A stretch of DNA of 64,000 bases from Brucella intermedia LMG 3301 (GTDB taxonomy: Bacteria; Pseudomonadota; Alphaproteobacteria; Rhizobiales; Rhizobiaceae), in assembly GCF_000182645.1 (NCBI RefSeq), contig NZ_ACQA01000002.1, forward strand, positions 124,001-188,000. The letters run 5' to 3'. The notes under the pieces were generated by a model. That model was not told where the DNA came from, searched no databases, and was given only the letters and a program-made list of their open reading frames with translations. A program made the translations under genes and the position numbers. Below, piece by piece: positions 54,401 through 63,312 of the stretch. How positions within the stretch are numbered: the first letter of the stretch is position 1; each line of letters begins with the position of its first letter.

Positions 54401-55306
54401 ATGGTAACGCTTTTCGACCGGAAACAACCCGCTGCCGGGCAGCACAATCACCCGACCGGCTATACCACCTATCAGGAGCCGGATACGCGGGTGCCGCCCA
54501 AGCCGCGCCCGGTTTTCGATGCGGTGTCCGTCAATGGCGTGGCGATCAACGAAACCGACATCCTGACGGAGGCGCAGAACCATCCGTCGGACAATCCCGG
54601 CGCGGCGCTGCTTGCCGCGGCCCGGGCGCTCGCGGTCCGCGAACTGCTTTTGCAGCGGGCGAGGGAGGCGGGCATCGTGCCGGAACGCGAGAAGGACGCC
54701 GAGGGACGCAGCGAAACCGACGAGGATGCGCTGGTGCGCATGGTGATCGAACGGGAGGTGGAAGTGCCTTCCGCCACGCGGGAGGAAGCCTTGCGCTTCT
54801 ACGAAAACAACCGCCACCGCTTCACCAGTGCGCCCATTCTGGAGGCGAGCCATATCCTGATCGCCGCCGATCCCGCCGACAGCCAGGCCCGCGAAAAGGC
54901 CCGCGCGACCGCTGCCCGCCTGGCTTCGGCGGTGATTGCCGAGCCTGCCACTTTCGCCTCGGTCGCGCATGAATATTCGTCCTGCCCTTCGGGCGCGCAA
55001 GGCGGCAATCTGGGCCAGCTCACGCGCGGCAGCACGGTGCCTGAATTTGAAAGGGCGCTGGAGCGCATGGCGGCAGGGGAAATCACGGCCAATCCCATTG
55101 AAAGCCGCTTCGGTTTTCATATTGTGCGGCTTGACCGCCGCATCGAAGGCGAGGAACTGCCGTTCGATTATGTGGCCGACCGGATTGCGGGCTGGCTGGA
55201 AGCCTCCACCTGGTCGAAGGCGGTGTCGCAATATATCGCGATCCTCGCAGCCGACGCTGAGATTACCGGCATCGATCTGTTGTCGAACGAGGGAGCCGAG
55301 GCATGA
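54401..55306 (+). CDS. Parvulin-type peptidyl-prolyl isomerase associated with nar genes
   Basis: This 301-residue protein has an N-terminal helical region (NifM/SurA-like) and a PpiC domain (about 145-245) with ASHILIAAD, GNLGQLTRGSTVPEFERAL and SRFGFHIVRLDRR. No signal peptide is seen, so it is cytoplasmic. It probably helps fold or assemble the nitrate reductase; such isomerases follow narI in other proteobacteria. It overlaps the DUF2478 gene by 4 bases. Confidence 0.88.
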   Translation: MVTLFDRKQPAAGQHNHPTGYTTYQEPDTRVPPKPRPVFDAVSVNGVAINETDILTEAQNHPSDNPGAALLAAARALAVRELLLQRAREAGIVPEREKDAEGRSETDEDALVRMVIEREVEVPSATREEALRFYENNRHRFTSAPILEASHILIAADPADSQAREKARATAARLASAVIAEPATFASVAHEYSSCPSGAQGGNLGQLTRGSTVPEFERALERMAAGEITANPIESRFGFHIVRLDRRIEGEELPFDYVADRIAGWLEASTWSKAVSQYIAILAADAEITGIDLLSNEGAEA

Positions 55307-55842
55307 GGAACGAACCGACGCTTGCGGCCATCCTCGCCGCCAAGGATGTGCCGGTGGACCAGCTTCTGGCAGGTGCGGCGCATCGGGCAAGACAGGCGGG
55401 CCTGCGCGTGGCCGGCTTTCTGCAGCACCGTGAAACCGGCGGCGAGGAATGCTGCCGCGATATCGAGATCGAGCATATCGGCACCGGCGTCACGCAGATC
55501 ATTTCGCAGGCGCTCGGTTCCGGGTCGAAGGGTTGCCGCCTCGATCCGGCGGCCCTTGCCGATGTGGCAGGCGCGCTTCAGACGGAACTCGATGACGGCG
55601 CGGATATGCTGATCCTCAACCGTTTCGGCAAGGGCGAGACGGAAGGGCATGGTTTCCGCTCCATCATCGAAACGGCCTATGCGCGCCAGATTCCGGTGCT
55701 GACCGTGGTGCGCGAAACCTATGTCGAGGGCTGGAACGACTTTGCCGGGGATTGCGGCGTTCTTCTGGCACCCGACAGCAAGGCCGTGCTCGGATGGTGC
55801 GACCGCGTGATGGAAGCGCGGCGATTGCCCGAAGCCGTATGA
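55303..55842 (+). CDS. DUF2478 protein at the end of the nar operon
   Basis: This 179-residue protein of the DUF2478 family has an N-terminal strand (TLAAILAAKDVP) and the conserved segments DIEIEHIGTG, LILNRFGKGETEG and IPVLTVVRETYVEGWNDFAG. Family members often lie near molybdoenzyme or molybdate genes, so a role in cofactor supply or enzyme assembly is plausible but not shown. It is coupled to ppiC by ATGA. Its 3' end is 11 bases from the convergent GntR gene. Confidence 0.85.
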   Translation: MRNEPTLAAILAAKDVPVDQLLAGAAHRARQAGLRVAGFLQHRETGGEECCRDIEIEHIGTGVTQIISQALGSGSKGCRLDPAALADVAGALQTELDDGADMLILNRFGKGETEGHGFRSIIETAYARQIPVLTVVRETYVEGWNDFAGDCGVLLAPDSKAVLGWCDRVMEARRLPEAV

Positions 55843-55853
55843 CGATGGATGCT

Positions 55854-56558
55854 CTATAGATCCAGCTGGTCGCGGCGGTCTTCCGCAATCAGCTTGCGGA
55901 TCTGATAGACGATCTGGTCGCCATGCGCCTTGCCGAGCAGATCGGCGGTGTCGACATCGCGCTCTTCGATGGCGCGGATCATGTCCTCATGCTCGGTGAC
56001 GTAACGCTCCGGCAGGCGGTCCGCAAAGGACTGGTAATAAAGGCGCAAGAGCCTGCGCCCTTCGTCGAGAAGCCGCGAAAAGAACGTGGTGTAGAAGGGA
56101 TTGCGTCCGGCTTCGGCAATGGCCGCATGAAAATCGCGGTTGGTCGCGATCATTTCCAGTGCGTTCTGCGAGCGGACGGCGCGGGCAAAGGCTTCCTGAT
56201 GCGCGCGGATATTCTCAAGATCCTTGTCGGTCCGGTTGCGCGCTGCAAGTCGCGTCGTGACGCGGTACATCAGCGTCACCGCGTCGAAAAAGGCGGGCAG
56301 GCTCAGGAAGTCGATATTGGACACGACAGTCGAACGATTGGGGAGCGTGGTCACGAAGCCGTCGCTTGCAAGCCGCACCAAAGCCTCGCGGATCGGCGTG
56401 CGCGACATGGAAAAGCGTTCTGCCAGTTGGTTTTCATCGATGGGACTGCCCGGCGCGAGCGAAAGATCGATGATCTCGTCGCGCAGCACGTCGTAAACCA
56501 GCTTGACACCTGAACCCTTCTTCCGGTCGGCTGTCTGGTTGGCGTCGTCTTTGTCCAT
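55854..56558 (-). CDS. GntR-family (FadR/FCD) transcriptional regulator
   Basis: This 234-residue regulator has an N-terminal winged helix (KLVYDVLRDEIIDLSLAPGS then SRTPIREALVRLASDGFV) and a C-terminal FCD ligand domain of helices (RDFHAAIAEAGRNPFY, TEHEDMIRAIEERDVDTAD). It diverges from the DapA-family gene. A palindrome ATACA-AAG-TGTAT lies between them, and a near copy lies before the Ldh-type reductase gene, so it probably represses both. Confidence 0.92.
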   Translation of the reverse strand: MDKDDANQTADRKKGSGVKLVYDVLRDEIIDLSLAPGSPIDENQLAERFSMSRTPIREALVRLASDGFVTTLPNRSTVVSNIDFLSLPAFFDAVTLMYRVTTRLAARNRTDKDLENIRAHQEAFARAVRSQNALEMIATNRDFHAAIAEAGRNPFYTTFFSRLLDEGRRLLRLYYQSFADRLPERYVTEHEDMIRAIEERDVDTADLLGKAHGDQIVYQIRKLIAEDRRDQLDL

Positions 56559-56674
56559 GATCTTTCTGCCTTCTTACGGTGTATTTGGCGCGGCACAACC
56601 GCATTCTAACAGCAGTTTAAGTTCCACCGGTCAAGCAATCCTATCCTCATTTAAAATTTTGGTCGACAAGAAAA

Positions 56675-56687
56675 ATACAAAGTGTAT
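56675..56687. promoter_or_regulatory. Candidate GntR operator at the DapA-family promoter
   Basis: ATACA-AAG-TGTAT is a perfect 5-bp inverted repeat with a 3-base centre, in the form FadR-type regulators often bind (T-G-T-A-T half sites). It lies 87 bases before the DapA-family start and 116 before the GntR start. Confidence 0.55.
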
Positions 56688-56773
56688 ATTTGATTGCAAT
56701 ACAAGGTTCGACAGAGCGATTGTAGGTTCAGCTCGCGCGAAAGCGCCCAAGGAAAACGCCAAGGAAAGACGCT

Positions 56774-57736
56774 ATGACTTCTAACATTTTCTCCGGCTGC
56801 ATTCCGGCCCTCATGACCCCCTGCAAGCCCGACCGCACGCCGGATTTCGATGCGCTGGTCCGCAAAGGCAAGGAACTGATCGCGAAGGGCATGTCTGCGG
56901 TTGTCTATTGCGGCTCCATGGGTGACTGGCCGCTTCTTTCGGACGAGGAACGCATGGCTGGCGTTGAAGCGCTTGCCAAGGCCGGCGTGCCGGTCGTCGT
57001 CGGCACCGGCGCGGTCAACACCAAGATTGCCGCCGCCCATGCTGCCCACGCGCAGAAGGTTGGCGCGAAGGGCCTGATGGTCATTCCGCGTGTTCTGTCG
57101 CGCGGCTCGTCCATCTCGGCGCAGAAGGCGCATTTCAAGGCGATCCTGTCGGCTGCTCCCGATCTGCCTGCCGTGATCTACAACAGCCCTTACTATGGTT
57201 TCGCCACCCGCGCCGACCTGTTCTTCGCGCTGCGTGCGGAACATCCGAACCTGATCGGCTTCAAGGAATTCGGCGGCGCGGAAGCCATGCGCTACGCCGC
57301 TGAAAACATCACCAGCGCCGATGACAATGTGACCCTGATGGTCGGCGTCGATACCGGCGTTTTCCATGGTTTCGTCAATTGCGGTGCAACCGGCGCAATC
57401 ACGGGCATCGGCAATGTGCTGCCGAAGGAAGTGCAGCATCTGGTTGCCCTGTCGAAGGCCGCAGCCACCGGCGACGTCGAAGCGCGCAAGCTGGCGCTGG
57501 AACTGGAAGCCGCACTCGACGTGCTGTCGTCCTTCGATGAAGGTCCGGACCTCGTTCTCTTCTACAAGCACATGATGGTGCTGACCGGCAATCCGGAATA
57601 TGAACTGCATTTCAACGAGACGGACAAGCTGTCCGATAGCCAGCGCGGCTATTGCGAAACCCAGTTGAAGCTGTTCCAGACCTGGTATGCCGACTGGAAC
57701 AAGCAGGGCAGCGCAGCAACGAAATACGCTGCCTGA
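56774..57736 (+). CDS. DapA-family aldolase/deaminase (hydroxyproline-type, HypD-like)
   Basis: This 320-residue enzyme is of the dihydrodipicolinate synthase family. The Schiff-base lysine lies in LIGFKEFGGAEA and the tyrosine in YNSPYYGFATR. The residues around the active site (MVIPRVLSRGSSI, GVDTGVFHGFVNCGATGAITGIGN) resemble alphaproteobacterial members that act on 1-pyrroline-4-hydroxy-2-carboxylate in hydroxyproline breakdown, rather than lysine-synthesis DapA. The next gene being an imino-acid reductase supports such a role. Identity of the true substrate is inferred. Confidence 0.8.
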   Translation: MTSNIFSGCIPALMTPCKPDRTPDFDALVRKGKELIAKGMSAVVYCGSMGDWPLLSDEERMAGVEALAKAGVPVVVGTGAVNTKIAAAHAAHAQKVGAKGLMVIPRVLSRGSSISAQKAHFKAILSAAPDLPAVIYNSPYYGFATRADLFFALRAEHPNLIGFKEFGGAEAMRYAAENITSADDNVTLMVGVDTGVFHGFVNCGATGAITGIGNVLPKEVQHLVALSKAAATGDVEARKLALELEAALDVLSSFDEGPDLVLFYKHMMVLTGNPEYELHFNETDKLSDSQRGYCETQLKLFQTWYADWNKQGSAATKYAA

Positions 57737-57752
57737 AATCAGTTCAAAAAAC

Positions 57753-57781
57753 AAAAAGGCGCCGGTTTCCGGCGCCTTTTT
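57753..57781. terminator. Bidirectional intrinsic terminator
   Basis: A perfect 13-bp stem AAAAAGGCGCCGG/CCGGCGCCTTTTT with a TTT loop lies between two convergent genes. The run of five A on one side and five T on the other gives a U-tract for both directions. Confidence 0.92.
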
Positions 57782-57789
57782 GTTTGGGA

Positions 57790-58821
57790 TCACGACACTG
57801 CGTCGAGACCCTTTTCCTTGAGCTTTTCCAGCAGCGCCATTTCAGCGGCGGTGAGTGTGATGCCCTTGCTGAGTGAATCGCGGCGAGCGGCAAAGCGGCG
57901 CTGCGACGGCAGGCGCGCGCCCTGTCCGGCAATCGCTTCGATCAGGACTTCGCCGCGCTCTTGCGGATTGCCACGACCGCCCGCCATGCGGGCAGGGTCG
58001 AAGGCAATGATGAGTTCGCCATGGCGCGGCGCAAGCGTCGTCGTGCCAAGGAAGTCGAGCGCTTCAGGACTGGTGAAGTCACCGATCATCACACCAGCCA
58101 GAAGTTCGATCATCGTGGAAATGGCCGAGCCCTTGTGCTCGCCGAATGGCAGCATCGCGCCTGCAAGGGCTGCTTCCGGGTCGGTCGTGGGCTTGCCGTC
58201 CGCATCGACGGCCCAGCCTTCGGGCAGCTGCTTTCCGGCGCGGCGATAAAGCTCCAGTTCGCCGCGCGCGGCCACGCTGGTGGCAAAGTCGAACACATAA
58301 GGATAATCGCCGGGGCGGGGCCAGCCGAAGGCGAAGGGGTTGGTGCCCAGAAGCGGCTTCGTTCCGCCTGCTGGCGCAACGGTTGCATAGCTCGGGCACA
58401 TGGCGATTGCGGCAAGCCCCTGTTCGGCAAGCGCCTCGACTTCCGGCCACAGGGCGGCGAAATGGGTGCAATCGTTGATCGCCAGCGCCGCAATGCCGAG
58501 CTTGCGTGCCTTCTCGACCAGGGCAGGGGCGCCACGTTCAAAGGCCAGATTGGCAAAGCCGCCCTTGGCGTCGACGCGAACAACGGCGCTGTCATCGGTC
58601 GTGACGACCGGATCAGCATCGGCGACCACCTTGCCGCTTTTCAGCGTGCGCAGGCAGCCTTCGATGCGGTAGACACCATGGGATTTGCAGCCGTCGCGCT
58701 CGCCCGCCACAATCGTCTTGGCGATGGCTGCGGCATGGTCGGCGCTGAAACCCGCCTTGTTCAGGATTTCCCGCACAAGCCCGGCGAGTTCTTCTGTCGA
58801 AATCGAAATGGTGTCGCTCAT
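57790..58821 (-). CDS. Ldh/malate-dehydrogenase-type oxidoreductase (imino-acid reductase-like)
   Basis: This 343-residue NAD(P)-dependent enzyme belongs to the malate/L-lactate dehydrogenase type 2 family, which includes 1-pyrroline-2-carboxylate/1-piperideine-2-carboxylate reductases. Family segments are KSHGVYRIEG near the start, NDCTHFAALWPEVE in the middle and GEHKGSAISTMIELLAGVM late. It probably reduces a cyclic imine in hydroxyproline or related amino-acid breakdown. ATG 58821 has AAGGA ahead; longer in-frame starts lack a site. It shares the operator motif with the DapA-family gene. Confidence 0.85.
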   Translation of the reverse strand: MSDTISISTEELAGLVREILNKAGFSADHAAAIAKTIVAGERDGCKSHGVYRIEGCLRTLKSGKVVADADPVVTTDDSAVVRVDAKGGFANLAFERGAPALVEKARKLGIAALAINDCTHFAALWPEVEALAEQGLAAIAMCPSYATVAPAGGTKPLLGTNPFAFGWPRPGDYPYVFDFATSVAARGELELYRRAGKQLPEGWAVDADGKPTTDPEAALAGAMLPFGEHKGSAISTMIELLAGVMIGDFTSPEALDFLGTTTLAPRHGELIIAFDPARMAGGRGNPQERGEVLIEAIAGQGARLPSQRRFAARRDSLSKGITLTAAEMALLEKLKEKGLDAVS

Positions 58822-58885
58822 TCTGTCATTCCTTGCCGGTTCTTGAGGCAGTGCGGATAGGGGCGAATAAAGTTCGCTGAAATGC

Positions 58886-58898
58886 ATACAAGATGCAT
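58886..58898. promoter_or_regulatory. Candidate second GntR operator at the Ldh-type gene
   Basis: ATACA-AGA-TGCAT differs from the perfect palindrome near 56675 at one half-site base, and it sits inside ATGCAT...ATGCAT. It lies 65 bases before the Ldh-type gene start (minus strand). Confidence 0.45.
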
Positions 58899-59031
58899 GC
58901 AGGGTTGTCATGCCGGGGAGGCGGGCCGGGGCCTGCGGCAAAAGGGCTTCACCCGAAATGGTGCGGTGGGCCGACGCGGAAAATCAACCCTTTTTATTCT
59001 GAGAGTCATTATCATGAATAACGCAACCTGT

Positions 59032-59045
59032 TTGATCCAGATCAA
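59032..59045 (+). promoter_or_regulatory. Perfect FNR/NnrR box upstream of pseudoazurin
   Basis: TTGAT-CCAG-ATCAA is a perfect palindrome. CTAAAT at 59067-59072 gives a -10 element with a start site near 59079-59080, about 41 bases from the box centre. This is the class II activator position, as in the narK promoter. Confidence 0.85.
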
Positions 59046-59136
59046 AGAGAATGGCCTGCGGCGGGTCTAAATCCCGTCGTGTGGCGTGTAAAGCCGAGAC
59101 GGCAGCTGCGCCCACCCGATGGAGATCAGGACGAAA

Positions 59137-59577
59137 ATGCGTAAACTCGCAATCAAATTTGCTGCAGCAGGCATTCTTGCGGTGCTGGCGGCCCCAGCCC
59201 TTGCCGAAAATATCGAAGTTCACATGCTCAACAAGGGCGCCGAGGGCGCCATGGTTTTCGAGCCCGCCTATATCAAGGCCAATCCCGGCGACACGATCAC
59301 CTTCGTGCCGGTGGACAAGGGGCACAATGTCGAATCCATCAAGGACATGATCCCGGAAGGCGCGGAGAAGTTCAAAAGCAAGATCAACGAGAATTATGTG
59401 CTGACGGTTACGGAACCCGGCGCATATCTGGTAAAGTGCACTCCGCATTATGCAATGGGCATGATCGCGCTGATCGCCGTGGGCGACAGCCCGGCCAATC
59501 TCGAACAGATCGTTTCGGCCAAGAAGCCGAAGGTCGTTCAGGAGCGGCTGGAAAAGGTCATCGCCAGCGCCAAATAA
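59137..59577 (+). CDS. Pseudoazurin (type I copper protein)
   Basis: This periplasmic blue-copper electron carrier donates electrons to nitrite or nitrous-oxide reductases. The 146-residue precursor has a signal peptide ([23 protein letters not shown]). The copper ligands are visible: His in DKGHNVES, then Cys, His and Met in [14 protein letters not shown] 59137 follows AGGA; an in-frame ATG at 59119 would add six residues before the signal. An FNR/NnrR box lies about 92 bases upstream. The partner reductase genes are not in the window. Confidence 0.94.
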   Translation: MRKLAIKFAAAGILAVLAAPALAENIEVHMLNKGAEGAMVFEPAYIKANPGDTITFVPVDKGHNVESIKDMIPEGAEKFKSKINENYVLTVTEPGAYLVKCTPHYAMGMIALIAVGDSPANLEQIVSAKKPKVVQERLEKVIASAK

Positions 59578-59652
59578 TGCGGGCCAGTAATAGGGGCCAG
59601 TAATACCGAAACTCGATGAGCCGGACTTGACCGGCTTCATGGCGAGGACATC

Positions 59653-60897
59653 ATGACCAGACAGCCAGGCCTGCAGGCAGTACCTGCTGCGATGCCATCC
59701 GATCAAAAAGGTATGCCGCGCGGACTGAAGATGACCGGTCCCGTCCTCCTCAGCTATGGCTTCCGCCCATTCTTTCTGGGCGGAGCCATATGGGCCGTTC
59801 TGGCCATGCTCTTCTGGATATTGTCGCTCACTCTTGGAACGCCGTTGGGCGGTTCCTATGGCGGGCTGAACTGGCACGCCCATGAAATGGTGTTCGGTTT
59901 TTCTTCCGCCGTTCTCGCAGGCTTTCTGCTGACCGCCATTCCGAACTGGACAGGCGGCCTGCCGGTATCGGGCACACCGCTCGCCATTCTCTGCGGGGTA
60001 TGGCTTGCAGGACGGCTCGTCTTTCTCGAGCCTGACCTGATCGATGTGCGCTTTGCAGTCGCTGTCGAAAGTCTGTTTCTGCCCTCGCTGCTTTTCATCT
60101 GCGCGCGGGAAATCATTGCCGGGCGCCAATGGAAAAACCTGAAGGTGCTGGTTGGCGTGGCAACGGTGATGGTTGCCAATCTCGTCTTCCATTATCTGAT
60201 CCTGACCGACGGTGACGTGGCATTGGCCGACCGCATCGGGGTCAGCGCCTATGTCCTGCTGGTTATGGTGATTGGTGGGCGCATTGTGCCAAGCTTCACC
60301 CGCAATTGGCTCAACAAGATGGGGGAGACGCGCTTTCCGGTGCCTTTCAACCGCTATGACGGTTTCAGCATTCTCGTCGGAGTGGCTGCCTGTATCGGCT
60401 GGATCGCCGCTCCCGACCAGACGATAACGGCGGTACTGGCGTGGATTGCAGCCCTGTTTCACATCGTGCGGCTTTACCGCTGGCGGGGATGGTCTGTGGC
60501 GCGGGAAAAGCTGCTGCTGGTTCTTCATGTCGCCTATGCGTTCATCCCGCTCGGTTTCATCGCCATCGGTCTCTCGGCCATTGATCGCCTCAATCCCTAT
60601 TCCGCACTGCATGTTGTGACGGTGGGTGCGATCGGCTGCATGATGCTGGCGGTCATGACGCGGGCCACCCGCGGCCATACCGGGCGCGAACTGACGGCAT
60701 CGCCCGTCACGCAGGCCGCTTATCTCTGCCTTGTCGCGGCGGCGTTGATCCGTCCGTTGGCGGAAATCATGCCGAATTTCTTCCACACCATCCTCGCCGC
60801 CTCGGCCTTGCTCTGGATGGGCGCTTTCGGGCTTTACGTTCTGGAATATGGTCCGATGCTGTTACGCGAGAGACGCCAGCGCATGGCGGGCGCGTAA
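59653..60897 (+). CDS. NnrS family membrane protein
   Basis: This 414-residue polytopic heme- and copper-containing membrane protein of the NnrS family is linked to nitric-oxide stress and denitrification. It has about twelve membrane segments. Family sequence includes YGFRPFFLGGAIWA near the start, NWHAHEMVFGF (histidine pair), and GRIVPSFTRNWL in the middle. It lies 75 bases after pseudoazurin on the same strand and probably shares its promoter. A terminator follows. Confidence 0.92.
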   Translation: MTRQPGLQAVPAAMPSDQKGMPRGLKMTGPVLLSYGFRPFFLGGAIWAVLAMLFWILSLTLGTPLGGSYGGLNWHAHEMVFGFSSAVLAGFLLTAIPNWTGGLPVSGTPLAILCGVWLAGRLVFLEPDLIDVRFAVAVESLFLPSLLFICAREIIAGRQWKNLKVLVGVATVMVANLVFHYLILTDGDVALADRIGVSAYVLLVMVIGGRIVPSFTRNWLNKMGETRFPVPFNRYDGFSILVGVAACIGWIAAPDQTITAVLAWIAALFHIVRLYRWRGWSVAREKLLLVLHVAYAFIPLGFIAIGLSAIDRLNPYSALHVVTVGAIGCMMLAVMTRATRGHTGRELTASPVTQAAYLCLVAAALIRPLAEIMPNFFHTILAASALLWMGAFGLYVLEYGPMLLRERRQRMAGA

Positions 60898-60925
60898 TCC
60901 GCCCCATCGCAAGGATCATTCAAAT

Positions 60926-60958
60926 GACAGTCCGCGGTCGCCCGCGGGCTGTCTTTTT
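60926..60958 (+). terminator. Intrinsic terminator after nnrS
   Basis: The stem GACAGTCCGCGG (60926-60937) pairs with CCGCGGGCTGTC (60942-60953; one G-U pair) around a 4-base loop, followed by five T (60954-60958) and GTTTT. Confidence 0.9.
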
Positions 60959-61066
60959 GTTTTGCGGGGGTGAGTCGCGGCGCCGATCCTGCGATTCTGC
61001 CCGTCCAAAGGGCCTGAAACGGGGGTGTGGAAAGAAAAATCACACTCAAGATCACATTTAAATCGT

Positions 61067-61311
61067 TATAATGTTATGACCATATTGTTATGCTTTTGAA
61101 ACGGTGTTACCGGAATTGGTGCCCGGGAGGCTGGTCCTGAAGGGACCGCGCAAACCCGGGCAGCACGAGCGCATTGCATCCAGTCGGCGTAACGCCCGCG
61201 TTGCATAATGCGCCGTGGCTTTGTTGTTTATACGCATGCCGGTGCCGGAACCCGGGTTTCGCCTTGCCGGAAATGCCTGAGACTTTGCATTTGGCAAGGA
61301 GGTTGCCGCCG
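61067..61311 (+). promoter_or_regulatory. Promoter and long structured leader of tkt
   Basis: TATAAT at 61067-61072 is a strong -10; a matching -35 is weak. Transcription from about 61079 would give a leader of about 230 bases. It contains a nested hairpin (GCCCGGG 61121-61127 with CCCGGGC 61155-61161, enclosing GGTCC 61133-61137 with GGACC 61143-61147) and a second stem (61169-61178 with 61202-61213). The ribosome site AAGGAGG is at about 61295-61302, nine bases before ATG. The leader may be regulatory; no known riboswitch signature is seen. Confidence 0.45.
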
Positions 61312-63312
61312 ATGAATTTCGCCCCGCCCGTATCAGATATGCTGCAACTCGCCAACTGCATTCGCGCTCTCTCGATCGATGCCGTCGATGCCGCCAATTC
61401 CGGCCATCCGGGAATGCCACTCGGCATGGCCGACGCCGCAGCCGTTCTGTTCTCGAAGCACCTGAAATTCGACGCGTCGGCCCCCAACTGGGCCGACCGC
61501 GACCGCTTCGTGCTTTCCAACGGCCATGGCTCGATGCTGCTTTACAGCGCGCTCTATCTGGCGGGCTACAAGGACGTGTCGCTCGATGAGCTGAAGAACT
61601 TCCGCCAGTGGGGTTCTAAGACCGCCGGTCACCCCGAATATGGCCATACCGAAGGCGTCGAACTGACCACCGGGCCGCTCGGTCAGGGCCTTGCAAGCTC
61701 CGTCGGCATGGCAATCGCCGAACGCGCGCTCGCCGACCAGTTCGGCAAGGATATAGTCGATCACCGCACCTATGTTTTCTGCGGCGACGGCTGCCTCATG
61801 GAAGGCGTGGGCCAGGAGGCGATCTCTCTCGCCGGGCATCTTCGCCTCGGCAAGCTGATCGTGCTTTATGACGACAACGGCATCACCATCGACGGCAGCA
61901 CGGAAATCGCCTTCACCGACGATATTCCGGCCAAGTTCAAGGCGTGCGGCTGGAATGTCGAAAAGGTCGACGGTCACGATCACGACGCCATCGATGCGGC
62001 GTTGACGCGCGCCAAGGCTCAGGCCGACCGCCCGACGCTGATCGCGCTCAAGACCGTCATCGGCTATGGTTCGCCGAACCGCGCCGGTACGAGCGGCGTT
62101 CACGGCGCTCCGCTTGGTGCCGCCGAAAATGCGGCCACCAAGGCAGCGCTCGGCTGGACGGCGGAAGCCTTTGAAATTCCTGCTCCCCTGCTCAATGCCT
62201 GGCGCGAAGCCGGTGCCCGTGGCGCGTCGGAACGCGATGCATGGCAGAAGCGCGTCGATGCGCTGCCCGCAGCCGAACGTGCCGAATTCGACCGCCGGAT
62301 CGCCGGTGTCCTGCCGGAAGGCTTCGCTGCGGTTGTCGCGGACGCAAAGCAGCGCCTTCTCGACAAGCCGCAGAATGTCGCGACCCGCAAGGCAAGCCAG
62401 ATTGCGCTTGAAAGCCTGACGGCGGCGCTCCCGGAAATGATCGGCGGCTCGGCTGACCTTACCCATTCGAACCTCACCCGCGTTCCGGCTGTCGACAGCG
62501 ACTTCACGCCGGAAAAGAGCGGCCGCTATGTGAGCTACGGCGTGCGCGAGTTCGCAATGGGTGCGGCCATGAACGGCATTGCGGTCCATGGCGGCTTCAT
62601 TCCTTACGGCGGCACCTTCATGGTGTTCTCCGATTATGCCCGCAACGCCATCCGGCTCTCGGCTCTGATGGGCGTGCGCGTCATCCATGTGCTGACGCAT
62701 GACTCCATCGGTCTTGGCGAAGACGGCCCGACCCACCAGCCGGTCGAACATCTGGCCAGCCTGCGCGCCATGCCGAACCTGCATGTCTTCCGCCCGGCGG
62801 ATACGATTGAAACGCTGGAATGCTGGGCTGTTGCGGTTTCCGATCCGAACACGCCTTCGGTTCTGGCCCTGTCGCGCCAGAACGTGCCGCAGTTGCGCAC
62901 CGACAATGGCGAGAATCTTTCCGCACGCGGCGCCTATGTGCTGCGTGAGGCGAAGGGCGAACGCCAGATCACATTGCTTGCCACGGGCACCGAAGTCTCG
63001 CTCGCCGTGAAGGCTGCCGAAAAGCTTGCTGAAGAAGGCATCGCAACCGCGGTCGTCTCCATGCCGAGCTGGGACCTGTTCGAAAAGCAGAGCAAGGAAT
63101 ACCGCAAGGGTGTTCTGGGCGATGCGCCGCGCATCGCTGTCGAAGCTGCGGGCAAGTTCGGCTGGACACGTTATGTCGACAGCGAAGACGATGTGATCGG
63201 CATGGACGGCTTCGGCGCTTCGGCCCCTGCCGAGGTGCTTTATGAGAAATTCGGCATTACGGCCGAGGCGATTGTCGCCCGCGCCAAGTTCTTGCTGGAG
63301 CAGGGCGAATGA
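61312..63312 (+). CDS. tkt: Transketolase
   Basis: This thiamine-diphosphate enzyme of 666 residues transfers two-carbon units in the pentose-phosphate (or Calvin) pathway. Family motifs are [13 protein letters not shown] (N-terminal), the ThDP motif [18 protein letters not shown] (about 155-172), and the C-terminal [22 protein letters not shown] 61312 has AAGGAGG ahead; the 46 in-frame codons before it translate to non-conserved sequence and form the leader. It overlaps the fructose-bisphosphatase gene by ATGA, so the two are co-translated. Confidence 0.97.
   Translation: MNFAPPVSDMLQLANCIRALSIDAVDAANSGHPGMPLGMADAAAVLFSKHLKFDASAPNWADRDRFVLSNGHGSMLLYSALYLAGYKDVSLDELKNFRQWGSKTAGHPEYGHTEGVELTTGPLGQGLASSVGMAIAERALADQFGKDIVDHRTYVFCGDGCLMEGVGQEAISLAGHLRLGKLIVLYDDNGITIDGSTEIAFTDDIPAKFKACGWNVEKVDGHDHDAIDAALTRAKAQADRPTLIALKTVIGYGSPNRAGTSGVHGAPLGAAENAATKAALGWTAEAFEIPAPLLNAWREAGARGASERDAWQKRVDALPAAERAEFDRRIAGVLPEGFAAVVADAKQRLLDKPQNVATRKASQIALESLTAALPEMIGGSADLTHSNLTRVPAVDSDFTPEKSGRYVSYGVREFAMGAAMNGIAVHGGFIPYGGTFMVFSDYARNAIRLSALMGVRVIHVLTHDSIGLGEDGPTHQPVEHLASLRAMPNLHVFRPADTIETLECWAVAVSDPNTPSVLALSRQNVPQLRTDNGENLSARGAYVLREAKGERQITLLATGTEVSLAVKAAEKLAEEGIATAVVSMPSWDLFEKQSKEYRKGVLGDAPRIAVEAAGKFGWTRYVDSEDDVIGMDGFGASAPAEVLYEKFGITAEAIVARAKFLLEQGE

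Noticed and set aside
61121..61161. Cobalamin riboswitch in the tkt leader
   Set aside because: The stretch GAAGGGACC slightly resembles the conserved core, but the remaining consensus (the GCCACTG and B12-box elements) is missing.
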